NCBI RefSeq assembly: GCF_003611465.1
Contig: NZ_RAXV01000031.1
Span: forward strand, 1-47,616
From: Acinetobacter tianfuensis
GTDB taxonomy: Bacteria > Pseudomonadota > Gammaproteobacteria > Pseudomonadales > Moraxellaceae
Direction of reading: 5' to 3'
DNA length: 47,616 nt
Below the pieces are notes generated by a model. That model did not search any database. It saw nothing but the letters and a program-made list of their open reading frames with translations, and was not told where the DNA came from. How positions within the stretch are numbered: position 1 is the stretch's first letter; every line of letters starts with the position of its first letter. Shown one piece after another: positions 8,334 to 17,162 of this stretch. The position numbers were made by a program, and so were the translations under genes.

Positions 8334-10039
8334 ATCAATCGACCGCAGGAGCCATTTTAAACAGTAAAAAATCCAGACCGTCATCCTATTCACTGCGCTC
8401 CAGTGCAGTGCTGTTTGCAGCTGCAGTTTTACTGACACTGAGCCTGATTGCACCGCTGCTGCTGTTATTGCAAAGCGCATTCTTAAATGAAAATCAGCAA
8501 TTTGTTGGACTGCAAAATTTTGTTGCCTATTTTTCCAATCCCGCGTTGCTGTCATCCATCTTCAACTCAGTCTGGATTGCATGTACTGCGATGCTGGTGA
8601 CGGTAATTCTAGCGAGTATTTATGCATTTGCCGTGACCAATGTGAATATTCGAGGTAAAGCATTTTTTAAAACCGTGGCATTTTTGCCAATTTTAGCCCC
8701 GTCGCTTTTACCCTCACTGGCTTTAGTGTATTTGTTTGGACAGCAGGGCGTATTTAAAGGTTTGCTTGGCAGTGTTGAAATTTATGGACCTCTGGGTATT
8801 TTAATCAGTTATTGCTTCTGGCTGTTTCCTGCCATGGTAATGCTGATGATGGCTTCATTCCGCAATATTGATCAGCGCTTAATTGAAGCATCTCATTCTT
8901 TAGGGAAAACCACTTGGCAAACACACCGGGCGGTGACTTTACCGGCAATCCGCTATGGACTGGTCAGCGTCTGCCTGGTGGCATTTACTTACGTGATTAC
9001 CGATTTTGGTATTCCTAAAGTGATTGGCGGTTCGTTCAATATGATGGCGCTGGATGTGTATAAGCAGATTATTGGTCAGCAGAACATGAACATGGGCGCA
9101 GTGATTTCTATTCTTCTGCTTTGTCCTGCTGTGATGGCTTTTATCTTTGACCGCTATCAGAGCCGCCGTCAGGCGCGTTTTCAGAATTTCCAGATTCAGC
9201 CGTACCGCATCAGGAACAATCCGCGTCTGGAAAAACTGCTGACTGTATTTTGCAGTGTGATTGCGGGCAGTATTTTACTCATCGTGATCACGGCTATCCT
9301 CGCTTCGTTCATCCGTTATTGGCCGTATGATCTTTCACTAACATTAAATCATTACCGTTTTGATTATGTGGATGGCGGCGGCTGGTCAAGCTATTTCAAT
9401 TCTATTCAACTGGCGCTGTGGAGCACCCTTGCGGGCACAGTATTGATTTTTATCATCGCTTTATTTACTGAGCGTTTTAAGACTCATCCTGTAATTAAAA
9501 ATTATGTACAGATGCTGGTGCTTCTGCCTTTGGCTGTACCAGGGCTAGTACTCGGGATTGCCTATATCCTGTTCTTTAATCAGCCTGAAAATCCGATGTC
9601 AGTGCTGTATGGTTCGCTGACCTTACTGGTGATCTCGACCATTATCCATTATTACACCGTGCCGCATTTAACGCTGAGCAATGCGATTAAGCAGATTCCG
9701 ACCCAGCTGGATCATGCCGGGCAAAGTTTGGGCGCATCCAATTGGACTATGTTTCACAAAGTGTATTTGCCTTTAACTTTTCCTGCGCTGTGTGATGTGT
9801 CGGTTTATATCTTTGTCAATGCGATGACCACGGTGTCAGCCGCCATTTTCCTTTACTCTCCGGACACCAATTTGGCTTCTGTGGCAGTCCTGAACATGGA
9901 TGATGCAGGGGATACGGTGGCTGCGGTTGCCATGAGTATTTTGATTTTAGTGACCTCTTGTACGGTCAAACTGCTGCACTGGTTTTTTACCCGAAAAATG
10001 ATGAAGTCGAGTCAGCGCTGGCGGGAGCATCAGCATTAA
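8327..10039 (+). CDS. phnU: 2-aminoethylphosphonate ABC transporter, fused two-domain permease
   Basis: This 570-residue inner-membrane permease carries two binding-protein-dependent transport domains in one chain, about 12 membrane segments in all. Each half has its EAA-type coupling loop: EASHSLGKTTWQTHRAVTLP in the first and DHAGQSLGASNWTMFHKVYLP in the second. This fusion pairs with a single ATPase, as in the one-permease AEP systems and ThiP/FbpB-like transporters. It overlaps the ATPase gene by 7 bases. A short hairpin (GTGAAAA/TTTTCAC at 10040-10063) follows its stop and may partly separate it from the oxidoreductase gene. Confidence 0.87.
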   Translation: MLNQSTAGAILNSKKSRPSSYSLRSSAVLFAAAVLLTLSLIAPLLLLLQSAFLNENQQFVGLQNFVAYFSNPALLSSIFNSVWIACTAMLVTVILASIYAFAVTNVNIRGKAFFKTVAFLPILAPSLLPSLALVYLFGQQGVFKGLLGSVEIYGPLGILISYCFWLFPAMVMLMMASFRNIDQRLIEASHSLGKTTWQTHRAVTLPAIRYGLVSVCLVAFTYVITDFGIPKVIGGSFNMMALDVYKQIIGQQNMNMGAVISILLLCPAVMAFIFDRYQSRRQARFQNFQIQPYRIRNNPRLEKLLTVFCSVIAGSILLIVITAILASFIRYWPYDLSLTLNHYRFDYVDGGGWSSYFNSIQLALWSTLAGTVLIFIIALFTERFKTHPVIKNYVQMLVLLPLAVPGLVLGIAYILFFNQPENPMSVLYGSLTLLVISTIIHYYTVPHLTLSNAIKQIPTQLDHAGQSLGASNWTMFHKVYLPLTFPALCDVSVYIFVNAMTTVSAAIFLYSPDTNLASVAVLNMDDAGDTVAAVAMSILILVTSCTVKLLHWFFTRKMMKSSQRWREHQH

Positions 10040-10063
10040 GTGAAAAGAGAATTTAATTTTCAC
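10040..10063 (+). terminator. Weak stem-loop after the permease gene
   Basis: GTGAAAA (10040-10046) pairs with TTTTCAC (10057-10063) around a 10-base loop, starting directly after the permease stop. There is no clean T-run, so it may only be an intercistronic stem-loop. Confidence 0.3.
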
Positions 10064-10174
10064 CCTATTTAATTTGCCTTAAACCTTAACTCATAACCCA
10101 TTTTTTTGAACGCTTTTTTAAGAAGGCTTGGGATTTTGCATCCTGAAAATATTGAAAAGGCATGGAAACTTCAG

Positions 10175-11329
10175 ATGAATACAGCAAAATCAGATTTAAT
10201 TATTGTCGGCGCCGGTATTTTAGGACTCTCAGCGGCAATTCAGGTGGCTGAACACGGACTGAAAGTCCAGCTCTTTGAAAAAGATGCGCAGCCTGTGGGT
10301 GCAACCCGACGTAATTTTGGCATGGTCGGGACTTCAACCCTCAGCCGGCCAGATGAGGAATGGCGTGAATATGCGCTGGAAACACGCAAGTTTTATCAGC
10401 GCATTCAGGCACAGCATGATATTTCATTTCAGCAGCGTGATGGTTTGTATCTGGCCAATACTGCTTTGGAATGGCAAGTGCTGAATGAGTTTGCACAAGC
10501 CGCACCAGACTATCAGATTCCAGTGGAATTGCTAAATCGGCCGCAATTATTTGAGCGTTATGCTTATTTAGACCCAAATGCAAAAATCTGCGGGGCGATA
10601 GTTTTTCAGGAAGATTATTCGGTTGAACCGCATCTGGTGGGGAATCGCTTATTAGAGTATGCAAAGCAGCTGGGTATTGAAATTTATTACAATGCCTGCG
10701 TGGTGCGTACCCAGTACTGCAATGGACAGGCTGAAATTCAGCTGGCTTCAGGACAGCAGTATTGTGCAGATAAAGTTCTGATCTGCCACGGTGAAGCCAC
10801 ACAAATTTTATATCCAGAATTATTGCAGCAATTGGGTTTGCAGCGCTGTGCTTTGCAGATGGCAATGACGCAGCCTTTAGCACATCAACTGAATGCATCT
10901 ATTTATTCGGGCTTATCCATTTCCCGTTATCCTGCTTTTGAAATTTGCCCAAGCCATCGGGCGCTGACCGAAGAATCACAGCAGGGTTTGGTCAAAGACT
11001 ACGGCATTCATATTTTGATTAAGCAGAATGAATCTGGGCAAATTATTTTAGGCGACAGCCATGAATATCATCCTATTCAGGATGCTCCTCAGTTCAACCA
11101 GCGCGAAGAAATTAATCAGTTCATCCTTAAGTACTGCAAAGAAAACATGGGCTTAAAACTTCCAGAAATTGCATCCCGCTGGAATGGTTATTACCTAACC
11201 CATCCGAAAGAACTGGCTTGTGTGACTGAAGCTGAGCCAAATATTTATCTAGTCAGTGCAATTGCAGGCAAGGGCATGACCACGGGCGCTGGTTTTATGA
11301 AAAAAGTGCTGGAAAACTATATTTTGTAA
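10175..11329 (+). CDS. FAD-dependent oxidoreductase of the phosphonate-linked TIGR03364 type
   Basis: This DAO/glycine-oxidase-like flavoenzyme has 384 residues. The FAD-binding GxGxxG motif is in DLIIVGAGILGLSAAIQVAEHGLKVQLFEKD at the N-terminus, and the C-terminal FAD contact region is YLVSAIAGKGMTTGAGF. ATG 10175 is chosen because it places this motif near the N-terminus; the upstream TTG at 10106 is a poor start. Members of this family recur beside phnW/phnX-type genes, and characterised relatives are reported to oxidise AEP or, better, its N-methyl form to phosphonoacetaldehyde. That product would feed phnX. The substrate preference of this one is inferred. Confidence 0.8.
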   Translation: MNTAKSDLIIVGAGILGLSAAIQVAEHGLKVQLFEKDAQPVGATRRNFGMVGTSTLSRPDEEWREYALETRKFYQRIQAQHDISFQQRDGLYLANTALEWQVLNEFAQAAPDYQIPVELLNRPQLFERYAYLDPNAKICGAIVFQEDYSVEPHLVGNRLLEYAKQLGIEIYYNACVVRTQYCNGQAEIQLASGQQYCADKVLICHGEATQILYPELLQQLGLQRCALQMAMTQPLAHQLNASIYSGLSISRYPAFEICPSHRALTEESQQGLVKDYGIHILIKQNESGQIILGDSHEYHPIQDAPQFNQREEINQFILKYCKENMGLKLPEIASRWNGYYLTHPKELACVTEAEPNIYLVSAIAGKGMTTGAGFMKKVLENYIL

Positions 11330-11347
11330 TCTGGTTTAAACCAGATT
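11328..11347. promoter_or_regulatory. 20-bp perfect palindrome, candidate PhnR-type operator (copy 2)
   Basis: This is base-for-base identical to the palindrome at 5852-5871 (AATCTGGTTT/AAACCAGATT). It overlaps the last two bases of the oxidoreductase stop codon and lies 49 bases before the phnW ATG, implying a separately regulated phnW-phnX promoter. Confidence 0.75.
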
Positions 11348-11396
11348 GATTTATATTGTCTTAAATTGAATTGAAAACCTGTTAAGGAATTGAGTG

Positions 11397-12509
11397 ATGA
11401 ACGCACATATTGAACTGGAAAATAAATACTTACTGCTGACACCTGGCCCATTGTCGACTTCTCCAGCGGTGCGCCGTGTCATGCAGCGTGATTGGTGTAC
11501 ATGGGATAAAGAATATAACAATCTTGTGCAGGATATTCGCCAGCGTTTGGTGGCTTTGGCGACAACACAGATAGAGCTTTACAGTGCGGTGCTGATGCAG
11601 GGCAGCGGCAGTTTTTCTGTTGAAGCTGTATTGGGCTCGGCTATTCCCAAAGATGGAAAAATTTTAATTATCAATAACGGCGCTTATGGCGCGCGCATGG
11701 TGCAGATGGCGCGTTGTTTAAATATTGATGTGGTTGAACTGGCGTATCCTGAAACCCAGATTCCAGATTTAACCGATATTGAAGCCGCATTAGCCGATGC
11801 AGGCATTACTCATGTGGCTTGCGTGCATTGTGAAACTACTACAGGTTTACTTAACCCGATTCAGGACATTGGCCGCATCGTGAAAGCAACGGGCAAAGTC
11901 TGGATTGTCGATGCGATGAGTTCATTTGGCGGCGTGCCGATGGATATTGCAGAGCTTGACATCGACTTTTTAATTTCAAGCGCCAATAAATGCATTCAGG
12001 GTGTTCCCGGTTTTGGTTTTATTCTGGCGAAACGTGAACAGCTGCAAGCCTGTAAAGGTCTGGCGCGTTCAGTGAGCCTGAATTTATACGATCAATGGAA
12101 CACCATGGAACAGCACAATGGCAAATGGCGTTTTACCTCGCCTACACATGTGGTGCGCGCATTTTATCAAGCCCTGCTTGAACTTGAACAAGAGGGTGGT
12201 GTTGCGGCGCGTTATCAGCGTTATTTCAATAATCAACAGTGCCTCGCTCAAGGCATGCAAAAACTTGGGTTTGAATTGGTGCTTGATGCTGGTATTCCAC
12301 AATCACCGATCATTACCACCTTTATGTATCCAGACGAAGCTGAATTTAGCTTCCAGAATCTGTATGACAATTTAAAACAGGCTGGTTTTGTGATCTATCC
12401 GGGCAAAGTCACTGATTTGAACTGTTTCCGCATTGGCAATATTGGCGAAGTTTATCCTGAAGATATTGAACGCCTGCTCAGCGCAATTTCGGCATACCGC
12501 CAGCCATAA
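11397..12509 (+). CDS. phnW: 2-aminoethylphosphonate:pyruvate aminotransferase
   Basis: PhnW transfers the amino group of AEP to pyruvate, giving phosphonoacetaldehyde and alanine. It is a class V PLP aminotransferase of about 370 residues. It opens with [19 protein letters not shown] and has [34 protein letters not shown], and the PLP lysine in [12 protein letters not shown] (Lys198 from this start). ATG 11397 has AAGGA 8 bases upstream; GTG 11394 is an in-frame alternative. phnX follows 45 bases later, completing the two-step AEP route. The palindrome just upstream suggests control by the local GntR regulator. Confidence 0.95.
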   Translation: MNAHIELENKYLLLTPGPLSTSPAVRRVMQRDWCTWDKEYNNLVQDIRQRLVALATTQIELYSAVLMQGSGSFSVEAVLGSAIPKDGKILIINNGAYGARMVQMARCLNIDVVELAYPETQIPDLTDIEAALADAGITHVACVHCETTTGLLNPIQDIGRIVKATGKVWIVDAMSSFGGVPMDIAELDIDFLISSANKCIQGVPGFGFILAKREQLQACKGLARSVSLNLYDQWNTMEQHNGKWRFTSPTHVVRAFYQALLELEQEGGVAARYQRYFNNQQCLAQGMQKLGFELVLDAGIPQSPIITTFMYPDEAEFSFQNLYDNLKQAGFVIYPGKVTDLNCFRIGNIGEVYPEDIERLLSAISAYRQP

Positions 12510-12554
12510 TCACTTTATTTAGACTATTTAAATTTTATTTTTAAGGAAAAACAC

Positions 12555-13370
12555 ATGACAATTTCATCAAATACATTGCAAGCGGTTGTTTTTGACTGGG
12601 CGGGAACGACAGTGGATTTTGGTTCACGCGCGCCGATTTTAGCATTTATGGCATTGTTTGCAGACAATAAAGTTGAAATTAACATTGAAGAAGCACGTGC
12701 TCCGATGGGGCTGGAAAAGCGTGACCATATTGCGGCTGTACTGGCGATGCCGCGTGTGGCGGCAGCGTGGAAGCAAGCCTATGGCGCAGAAGTGACCATT
12801 GCAGATATTGATCGCTTATATCAGGACTTTATTCCATATCAATTAAAAACCATTCCGCAATGTTCAAAATTGATTCCGGGTGCATTGGAAGCATTTGCAG
12901 ATATTCGTGCGCGCGGTGCAAAAATTGGCAGCAATACCGGTTATGCCAGCATGATGATTCGGCAGCTGGTCAAAGATGCTGCTGAACAAGGTTATGTGCC
13001 GGATTGTATTATTACTGCCAGTGATGTGAAGCACGGCCGTCCGTACCCGGAAATGTTATGGAAGAACTTAATTGAACTGGATGTTTTAGACATTAAAACT
13101 GTGGTGAAAGTGGATGATACTGTGGTCGGTATTCATGAAGGTTTAAATGGCGGTTGCTGGACAGTGGGTCTGGCTGTGAGCGGCAATGAAGTCGGCTTAA
13201 GCTATGAAGCGTGGAGTGCTTTATCTGAAGCAGAGCAAGCAGTATTAAAAGAAAAAGCCTATGCAAAAATGAATGCTTCAGGCGCGCATTATGTAATTGA
13301 CAGTATTGCAGACCTGCCTGCTGTGCTGAATGATATTGAGCAGCGATTGGCGCAAGGTGAAAAGCCTTGA
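12555..13370 (+). CDS. phnX: Phosphonoacetaldehyde hydrolase (phosphonatase)
   Basis: PhnX cleaves the carbon-phosphorus bond of phosphonoacetaldehyde to acetaldehyde and phosphate, releasing usable phosphorus. It is a 271-residue HAD-superfamily enzyme. The nucleophile Asp14 is in VVFDWAGTTVDFGS and the Schiff-base lysine, Lys55, in MGLEKRDHI, a residue special to phosphonatase. Later motifs are IGSNTGY, ASDVKHGRPYPEM and KVDDTVVGIHEG. AAGGAAAA precedes the ATG. It is the last gene of the phosphonate cluster and is followed by a strong terminator. Confidence 0.96.
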   Translation: MTISSNTLQAVVFDWAGTTVDFGSRAPILAFMALFADNKVEINIEEARAPMGLEKRDHIAAVLAMPRVAAAWKQAYGAEVTIADIDRLYQDFIPYQLKTIPQCSKLIPGALEAFADIRARGAKIGSNTGYASMMIRQLVKDAAEQGYVPDCIITASDVKHGRPYPEMLWKNLIELDVLDIKTVVKVDDTVVGIHEGLNGGCWTVGLAVSGNEVGLSYEAWSALSEAEQAVLKEKAYAKMNASGAHYVIDSIADLPAVLNDIEQRLAQGEKP

Positions 13371-13388
13371 TCGGTTAAAGCTCATACC

Positions 13389-13421
13389 AAAAATGGATAT
13401 TGAAACAATATCCATTTTTTT
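13389..13421 (+). terminator. Rho-independent terminator of phnW-phnX
   Basis: AAAATGGATATTG (13390-13402), loop AAA, then CAATATCCATTTT (13406-13418) and further Ts: a 13-bp perfect stem with a T-run, 19 bases after the phnX stop. Confidence 0.85.
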
Positions 13422-14047
13422 AGATCAAGATGAATATATACTGACTCAAACCCAACCTGAAAGTTCCCCATTTTGAGTGTCTCTGCTGGGTTAAATTTAA
13501 GCGAAATTTTTCTCAGCCCAGATCTGCTTTTCATCCGTATTGTAGGGTTTCAGCCAAACGTTTAGCTCTGTGTAATTCCTCTAAGGGGTATGATTCTGAG
13601 TTGCTCAGAGACAAAAATGGGAAACACTGCAAACTGCAGAAAACATTTCAAAGAAATTTGGAACACGATCAAGTAATAATTATTCAGAGCAGTATTTATA
13701 TAAAATCAGAAATTTGGCTGATAATACATTTGTCAGGCTCAAAAAATCAGTTGTTTTTTGTCTATTTGCTTCGTTGCCATTATGAAACGTCAGTAGATCT
13801 TAATGGAATATATTTCAGTTCACCTCTCCTAAACATACACATTGGCAATAAAAATAAAGCCTATCATGCTGATTTAAAATTCAGCATTTTCACTTAAGGA
13901 TACATGTTTCAGGAGCTTTATCAACAGTGCAAAATACAACTACAAACTGATTTAAAAAAATCGCTCTTTTTTCGGCAAAACATCCTCATTTGGGGATATG
14001 TGCTATGTGGCTGCTTCCTCTAGACTCAATTTTTAAGGAGAGCAATC
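13422..14047. other. Gene-poor region before the lipoprotein gene
   Basis: I find no convincing gene in about 600 bases. A frame at 13601-13897 would encode 98 residues, but it has no good ribosome site, no recognisable domain and biased, low-complexity composition. A small hairpin TCTGAG-TTG-CTCAGA lies at about 13593-13607. The promoter of the lipoprotein gene must lie near the end. Confidence 0.4.
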
Positions 14048-15250
14048 ATGAAAAAAATATTTACAATTTTAGCACTTACAGGAGTAATCACCGCCTGTGG
14101 CGGCAATGACAGCTCAGATAATAGCTCAACCCCCAATCCGCCTGTGACAAAAACAGGCATATTGACCGATGGTGTAATTAGCGGGGTAAGTTACTCAACC
14201 AATAGCGGTTTAACTGGCATGACTGGCGCCAACGGTGAGTTTCAATATAAGGATGGTGATAAAGTAAAATTCACTATCGGCAGTGTTCAGCTAGGTGATG
14301 AAATTACCGCTCAAGCCCGTGTGACTCCACTGGACCTGGCTCAGGAGGATAATCGCCGCACCAATCTCCTTGTATTTTTACAATCACTGGATCGCAATCG
14401 TCAGCATGATGATGGGATTTCGGTTGACAAAGATACCAGTGATGCATTGAAGGGGGTAACCATCAACTTTAATCAAAGCCCGGCAAACTTTATTATAGAT
14501 CCTGTTTTTATAACATCACTGACTAATGCAAAGTTACCGACAACACCTATTAGCCCAGAACAGGCGAAAAAAAATTTCCAGAAAGCCTTTTATAAAGATA
14601 TTGCAGGTGTATGGCAATTTTTTGATAACTCAAATACCCAAGTACCCGAAGTATTAATTTATATTGCAGAAGATGGCACCTATTATTTAGGGGAATTTAC
14701 ACCAGAAGATGATGTTGGCGCGCCAGGTATTGAAGTAGGGAAGCTAAACTGGGATGCAATAAATACAAAAATCTCTCCTTCTATTGAAGAGGATAGCAAT
14801 GGCGAATGGGGTTTATCTCACCCAATCGGCTATCATACACTTGGCTTTGATGGAAACAATCTGATTATTGGAGAGCCTAATATTCAGGAAACCTATATCG
14901 GAACCAGAGTCTCTAATAAAGCGGATAATATTGTCGGCTCATGGATATATACCGATGATGCAAATCAGGTCTTTAGCTTCTTTGAGAGCGGTTACTACAT
15001 CATGCTCGACCCTGCGGGTGATACTTATGCTCAGCCAGGTGAACCACCATGCGGTGGTGCAGGGGTCGAATTTGGGAAGTATACGATTAATAATCAGATT
15101 TTAAATATTCATAACGTAAGTATTGATACTAATGGCTGTGCTGGTATTCACGATGAAGATGGTGCAAGTAATCTGCCTTTTAGCATTAACAAGGATAAAC
15201 TTGAATTAGGCAGTGAAAACGGAACGGCTAAATTTGATCGGATTCAATAA
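14048..15250 (+). CDS. Putative lipoprotein of unknown function
   Basis: This 400-residue protein has a short lipoprotein signal (MKKIFTILALTGVITAC, Cys17) followed by a Ser/Asn/Pro-rich tether. A segment of about 70 residues, TDGVISGVSYSTNSGLTGMTGANGEFQYKDGDKVKFTIGSVQLGD, resembles repeats found in secreted and surface lipoproteins of this group. Two later segments look like a repeated beta-rich module: AGVWQFFDNSNTQVPEVLIYIAEDGTYYLGE and VGSWIYTDDANQVFSFFESGYYIML, each followed by a glycine/proline-rich turn. AAGGAGAG gives a strong ribosome site. It stands alone between terminator-like structures. A surface or stress role is possible, but I do not recognise the function. Confidence 0.78.
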   Translation: MKKIFTILALTGVITACGGNDSSDNSSTPNPPVTKTGILTDGVISGVSYSTNSGLTGMTGANGEFQYKDGDKVKFTIGSVQLGDEITAQARVTPLDLAQEDNRRTNLLVFLQSLDRNRQHDDGISVDKDTSDALKGVTINFNQSPANFIIDPVFITSLTNAKLPTTPISPEQAKKNFQKAFYKDIAGVWQFFDNSNTQVPEVLIYIAEDGTYYLGEFTPEDDVGAPGIEVGKLNWDAINTKISPSIEEDSNGEWGLSHPIGYHTLGFDGNNLIIGEPNIQETYIGTRVSNKADNIVGSWIYTDDANQVFSFFESGYYIMLDPAGDTYAQPGEPPCGGAGVEFGKYTINNQILNIHNVSIDTNGCAGIHDEDGASNLPFSINKDKLELGSENGTAKFDRIQ

Positions 15251-15259
15251 ATCCATATG

Positions 15260-15294
15260 GGATTATCACGGTAATTTTTTAATCGTGATAATCC
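15260..15294. terminator. Perfect 11-bp inverted repeat after the lipoprotein gene
   Basis: GGATTATCACG (15260-15270) pairs exactly with CGTGATAATCC (15284-15294) around a 13-base T-rich loop, 10 bases after the stop codon. It probably folds in the 3' end of the transcript. There is no T-tract after the stem, so it may protect or only partly terminate the transcript. Confidence 0.5.
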
Positions 15295-15467
15295 TGCAGC
15301 ATATATTCAGCATCTCTCCTTTTAAGGATATTTGTGCAGAGACTTGTTCTGGGTGGGGATTTTATCTAAGCGTTAAACATATTCTTTTGTACAACATAGT
15401 GTTGCACTTCAAATACTAATCTAAGAAATATTAATAAACGTTTATTGATCCATATTGTGATTAAAAC

Positions 15468-15501
15468 AAGCCAATGATTCATATGATGCAATCATTGGCT
15501 T
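15468..15501 (-). terminator. Terminator of the MFS transporter gene
   Basis: AAGCCAATGATT (15468-15479) and AATCATTGGCTT (15490-15501) make a 12-bp perfect stem with a 10-base loop. On the minus strand it is followed by GTTTTAAT and begins 30 bases past the MFS stop. It could also stop rightward transcription. Confidence 0.7.
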
Positions 15502-15531
15502 AAATAGAATTTGCATTAAGCCTTAGAGAAA

Positions 15532-16968
15532 TTAGCTTTTACTTAAATTCTCAGTTTTCATACTGTCACGGTAATACTGACAGCCTTTGTAAAGTAGAAA
15601 TACGCCAAGTACACCTGCAATGGCATTTACAATTGAAATTGAATTTCCAACCATCACGGTATTTTCAAAATATTTGTCGGTGATCAGGGCAACGGCTGTT
15701 GTACCGATACCTAACGCAATTAAGTTTGAAGTTAACAGAAACTTTGCAGAAACCTGAGCGCGCAATTGATTCGGTGTGAGCATTTGTGTTGCTGCAGCAG
15801 ACGCAGGTATTGGAAAGGTCGAGAAGAACATTGCTACAAAAATCAAGGCAAATGATAATTGCATATTTTCAACTTGAGTAAAAAGAACGCTTGGAATAAT
15901 AAGCGCTGCGCAGCCAATCATGCCAGTGCGAATGGCTGCATCGCTATAGCCGCGTTTTGAGAAAAAGTCGATCAGCCAGCCGCAGAACAATGCCCCAGCT
16001 GTATTAGCAACTAAAATGATAATGCCAAGAATATAGCCCGTTTGACTGGCATCTAAGCCGTGGTTTCGCATATAAAATGCTGGTGCCCATCCTAATAACG
16101 AATACAGCATCATGGTATAAAATGAAAAACCAATAAAGTGACAAAAGAAGGTCTTTTTATGGGTTTTAATAAAAGCGACTGAATTTTTAAATGAGGCTTT
16201 GACGATTTGACCATCTTCGCCGACCTTTAATCCTTTACGTTCTGGTTCACGTACTGTCAAAATCATGAGTAAAGCCAATAAAACCCCAGGTAGACCGACA
16301 ATCATAAAGGTTAACTGCCATGTTTTGATTTCACCAATCACTGGCAGAACAACAAAATTGACATCTTTGAGTAAGCCAATCACATAGCCGCCAATCAAGA
16401 AGGCAAGGCCAGAACCAATAAAAGCGCCAATGGCATAAACGCCTAATGCGCGTCCTAACTTATCTTTAGGAAATAGGTCTGCAACAATTGAATAAAACGC
16501 TGGTGATAAAGCCGCTTCACCAGCGCCGACACCTAAGCGGGCCAAAAACATTTGGATAAAGTTTTTACTTAGACCGCAGGCTGCTGTTGCAAGACTCCAA
16601 AAGGCGATGCCCGCTGAAATAATTTTAATTCGTGATTTTTTATCTGCCAAAGCTGCAATAGGCACTCCCATAAAAGCATAAAACAATGAAAATGCTAAAC
16701 CTTGCAGTAGGCTGAACTGAGTATCGCTGAGCATTAAATCCTGTTTAATCGGCTCAATCATGAGCGATAAAATTTGCCGGTCTACAAATGACAAAATATA
16801 CGCGACCATACAGATAATCACGACATACCATTGATAGGCGCTCCTTTGCTCGGAGGTGTTTGTTTGAACCTGAGTATTTTCACTTGGGAAACTTGATTCA
16901 AAGTTTAAGTGAGGTGGCTGAGCATTCCCTTCAGCCGTTTCTATGTCGAGCGACTTATCATTCATCAT
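15532..16968 (-). CDS. MFS transporter, candidate phenylacetate-regulon permease
   Basis: This 478-residue inner-membrane carrier of the major facilitator superfamily has about 12 membrane segments after a polar N-terminus of some 45 residues. It shows the spinster-like start AYILSFVDRQILSLMIEPIKQDL, loop signature ALADKKSRIKII, and ARLGVGAGEAALSPAFYSIVADLFP. AGGAAG precedes the tandem ATGs at 16968/16965. It lies beside paaZ but is separated from it by a terminator, so it has its own promoter, and that region holds a TGATAC-N27-GTATCA repeat matching the one before paaA. Co-regulation makes uptake of phenylacetate or a related aromatic acid a reasonable hypothesis; the substrate is not proven. 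Confidence 0.83.
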   Translation of the reverse strand: MMNDKSLDIETAEGNAQPPHLNFESSFPSENTQVQTNTSEQRSAYQWYVVIICMVAYILSFVDRQILSLMIEPIKQDLMLSDTQFSLLQGLAFSLFYAFMGVPIAALADKKSRIKIISAGIAFWSLATAACGLSKNFIQMFLARLGVGAGEAALSPAFYSIVADLFPKDKLGRALGVYAIGAFIGSGLAFLIGGYVIGLLKDVNFVVLPVIGEIKTWQLTFMIVGLPGVLLALLMILTVREPERKGLKVGEDGQIVKASFKNSVAFIKTHKKTFFCHFIGFSFYTMMLYSLLGWAPAFYMRNHGLDASQTGYILGIIILVANTAGALFCGWLIDFFSKRGYSDAAIRTGMIGCAALIIPSVLFTQVENMQLSFALIFVAMFFSTFPIPASAAATQMLTPNQLRAQVSAKFLLTSNLIALGIGTTAVALITDKYFENTVMVGNSISIVNAIAGVLGVFLLYKGCQYYRDSMKTENLSKS

Positions 16969-17000
16969 GCAGCTTCCTGTGCTGATCGTGTTAAATAATT

Positions 17001-17039
17001 TGATACTTTTAATTATTTATTATTTTTATTTTTGTATCA
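17001..17039. promoter_or_regulatory. Candidate PaaX operator upstream of the MFS gene
   Basis: TGATAC at 17001-17006 and GTATCA at 17034-17039 form an inverted repeat with a 27-bp spacer, 33-71 bases upstream of the MFS start. The geometry is identical to the site before paaA. Confidence 0.65.
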
Positions 17040-17116
17040 TCTTTGTTTAATCTATGACCTAATCATGCTTTCGTCAATGAGAAAATTAAAAAAGATACAA
17101 TTAAATTTTAAAAAAT

Positions 17117-17146
17117 AAAAAAAGGAATCATTTGATTCCTTTTTTT
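17117..17146 (-). terminator. Terminator of paaZ
   Basis: AAAAAAAGGAATC (17117-17129), loop ATTT, GATTCCTTTTTTT (17134-17146). A strong stem with a T-run on either strand, placed 17 bases past the paaZ stop. Confidence 0.82.
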
Positions 17147-17162
17147 ATTTCATGCCTTTAAA

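Noticed and set aside
10341..10898. 185-residue open frame opposite the FAD oxidoreductase
   Set aside because: It lies wholly antisense to a well supported gene and has no recognisable motif.
13601..13897. 98-residue open frame between phnX and the lipoprotein gene
   Set aside because: It has no ribosome site, no domain, no signal peptide and a composition unlike neighbouring genes; it is more likely chance in AT-rich DNA.
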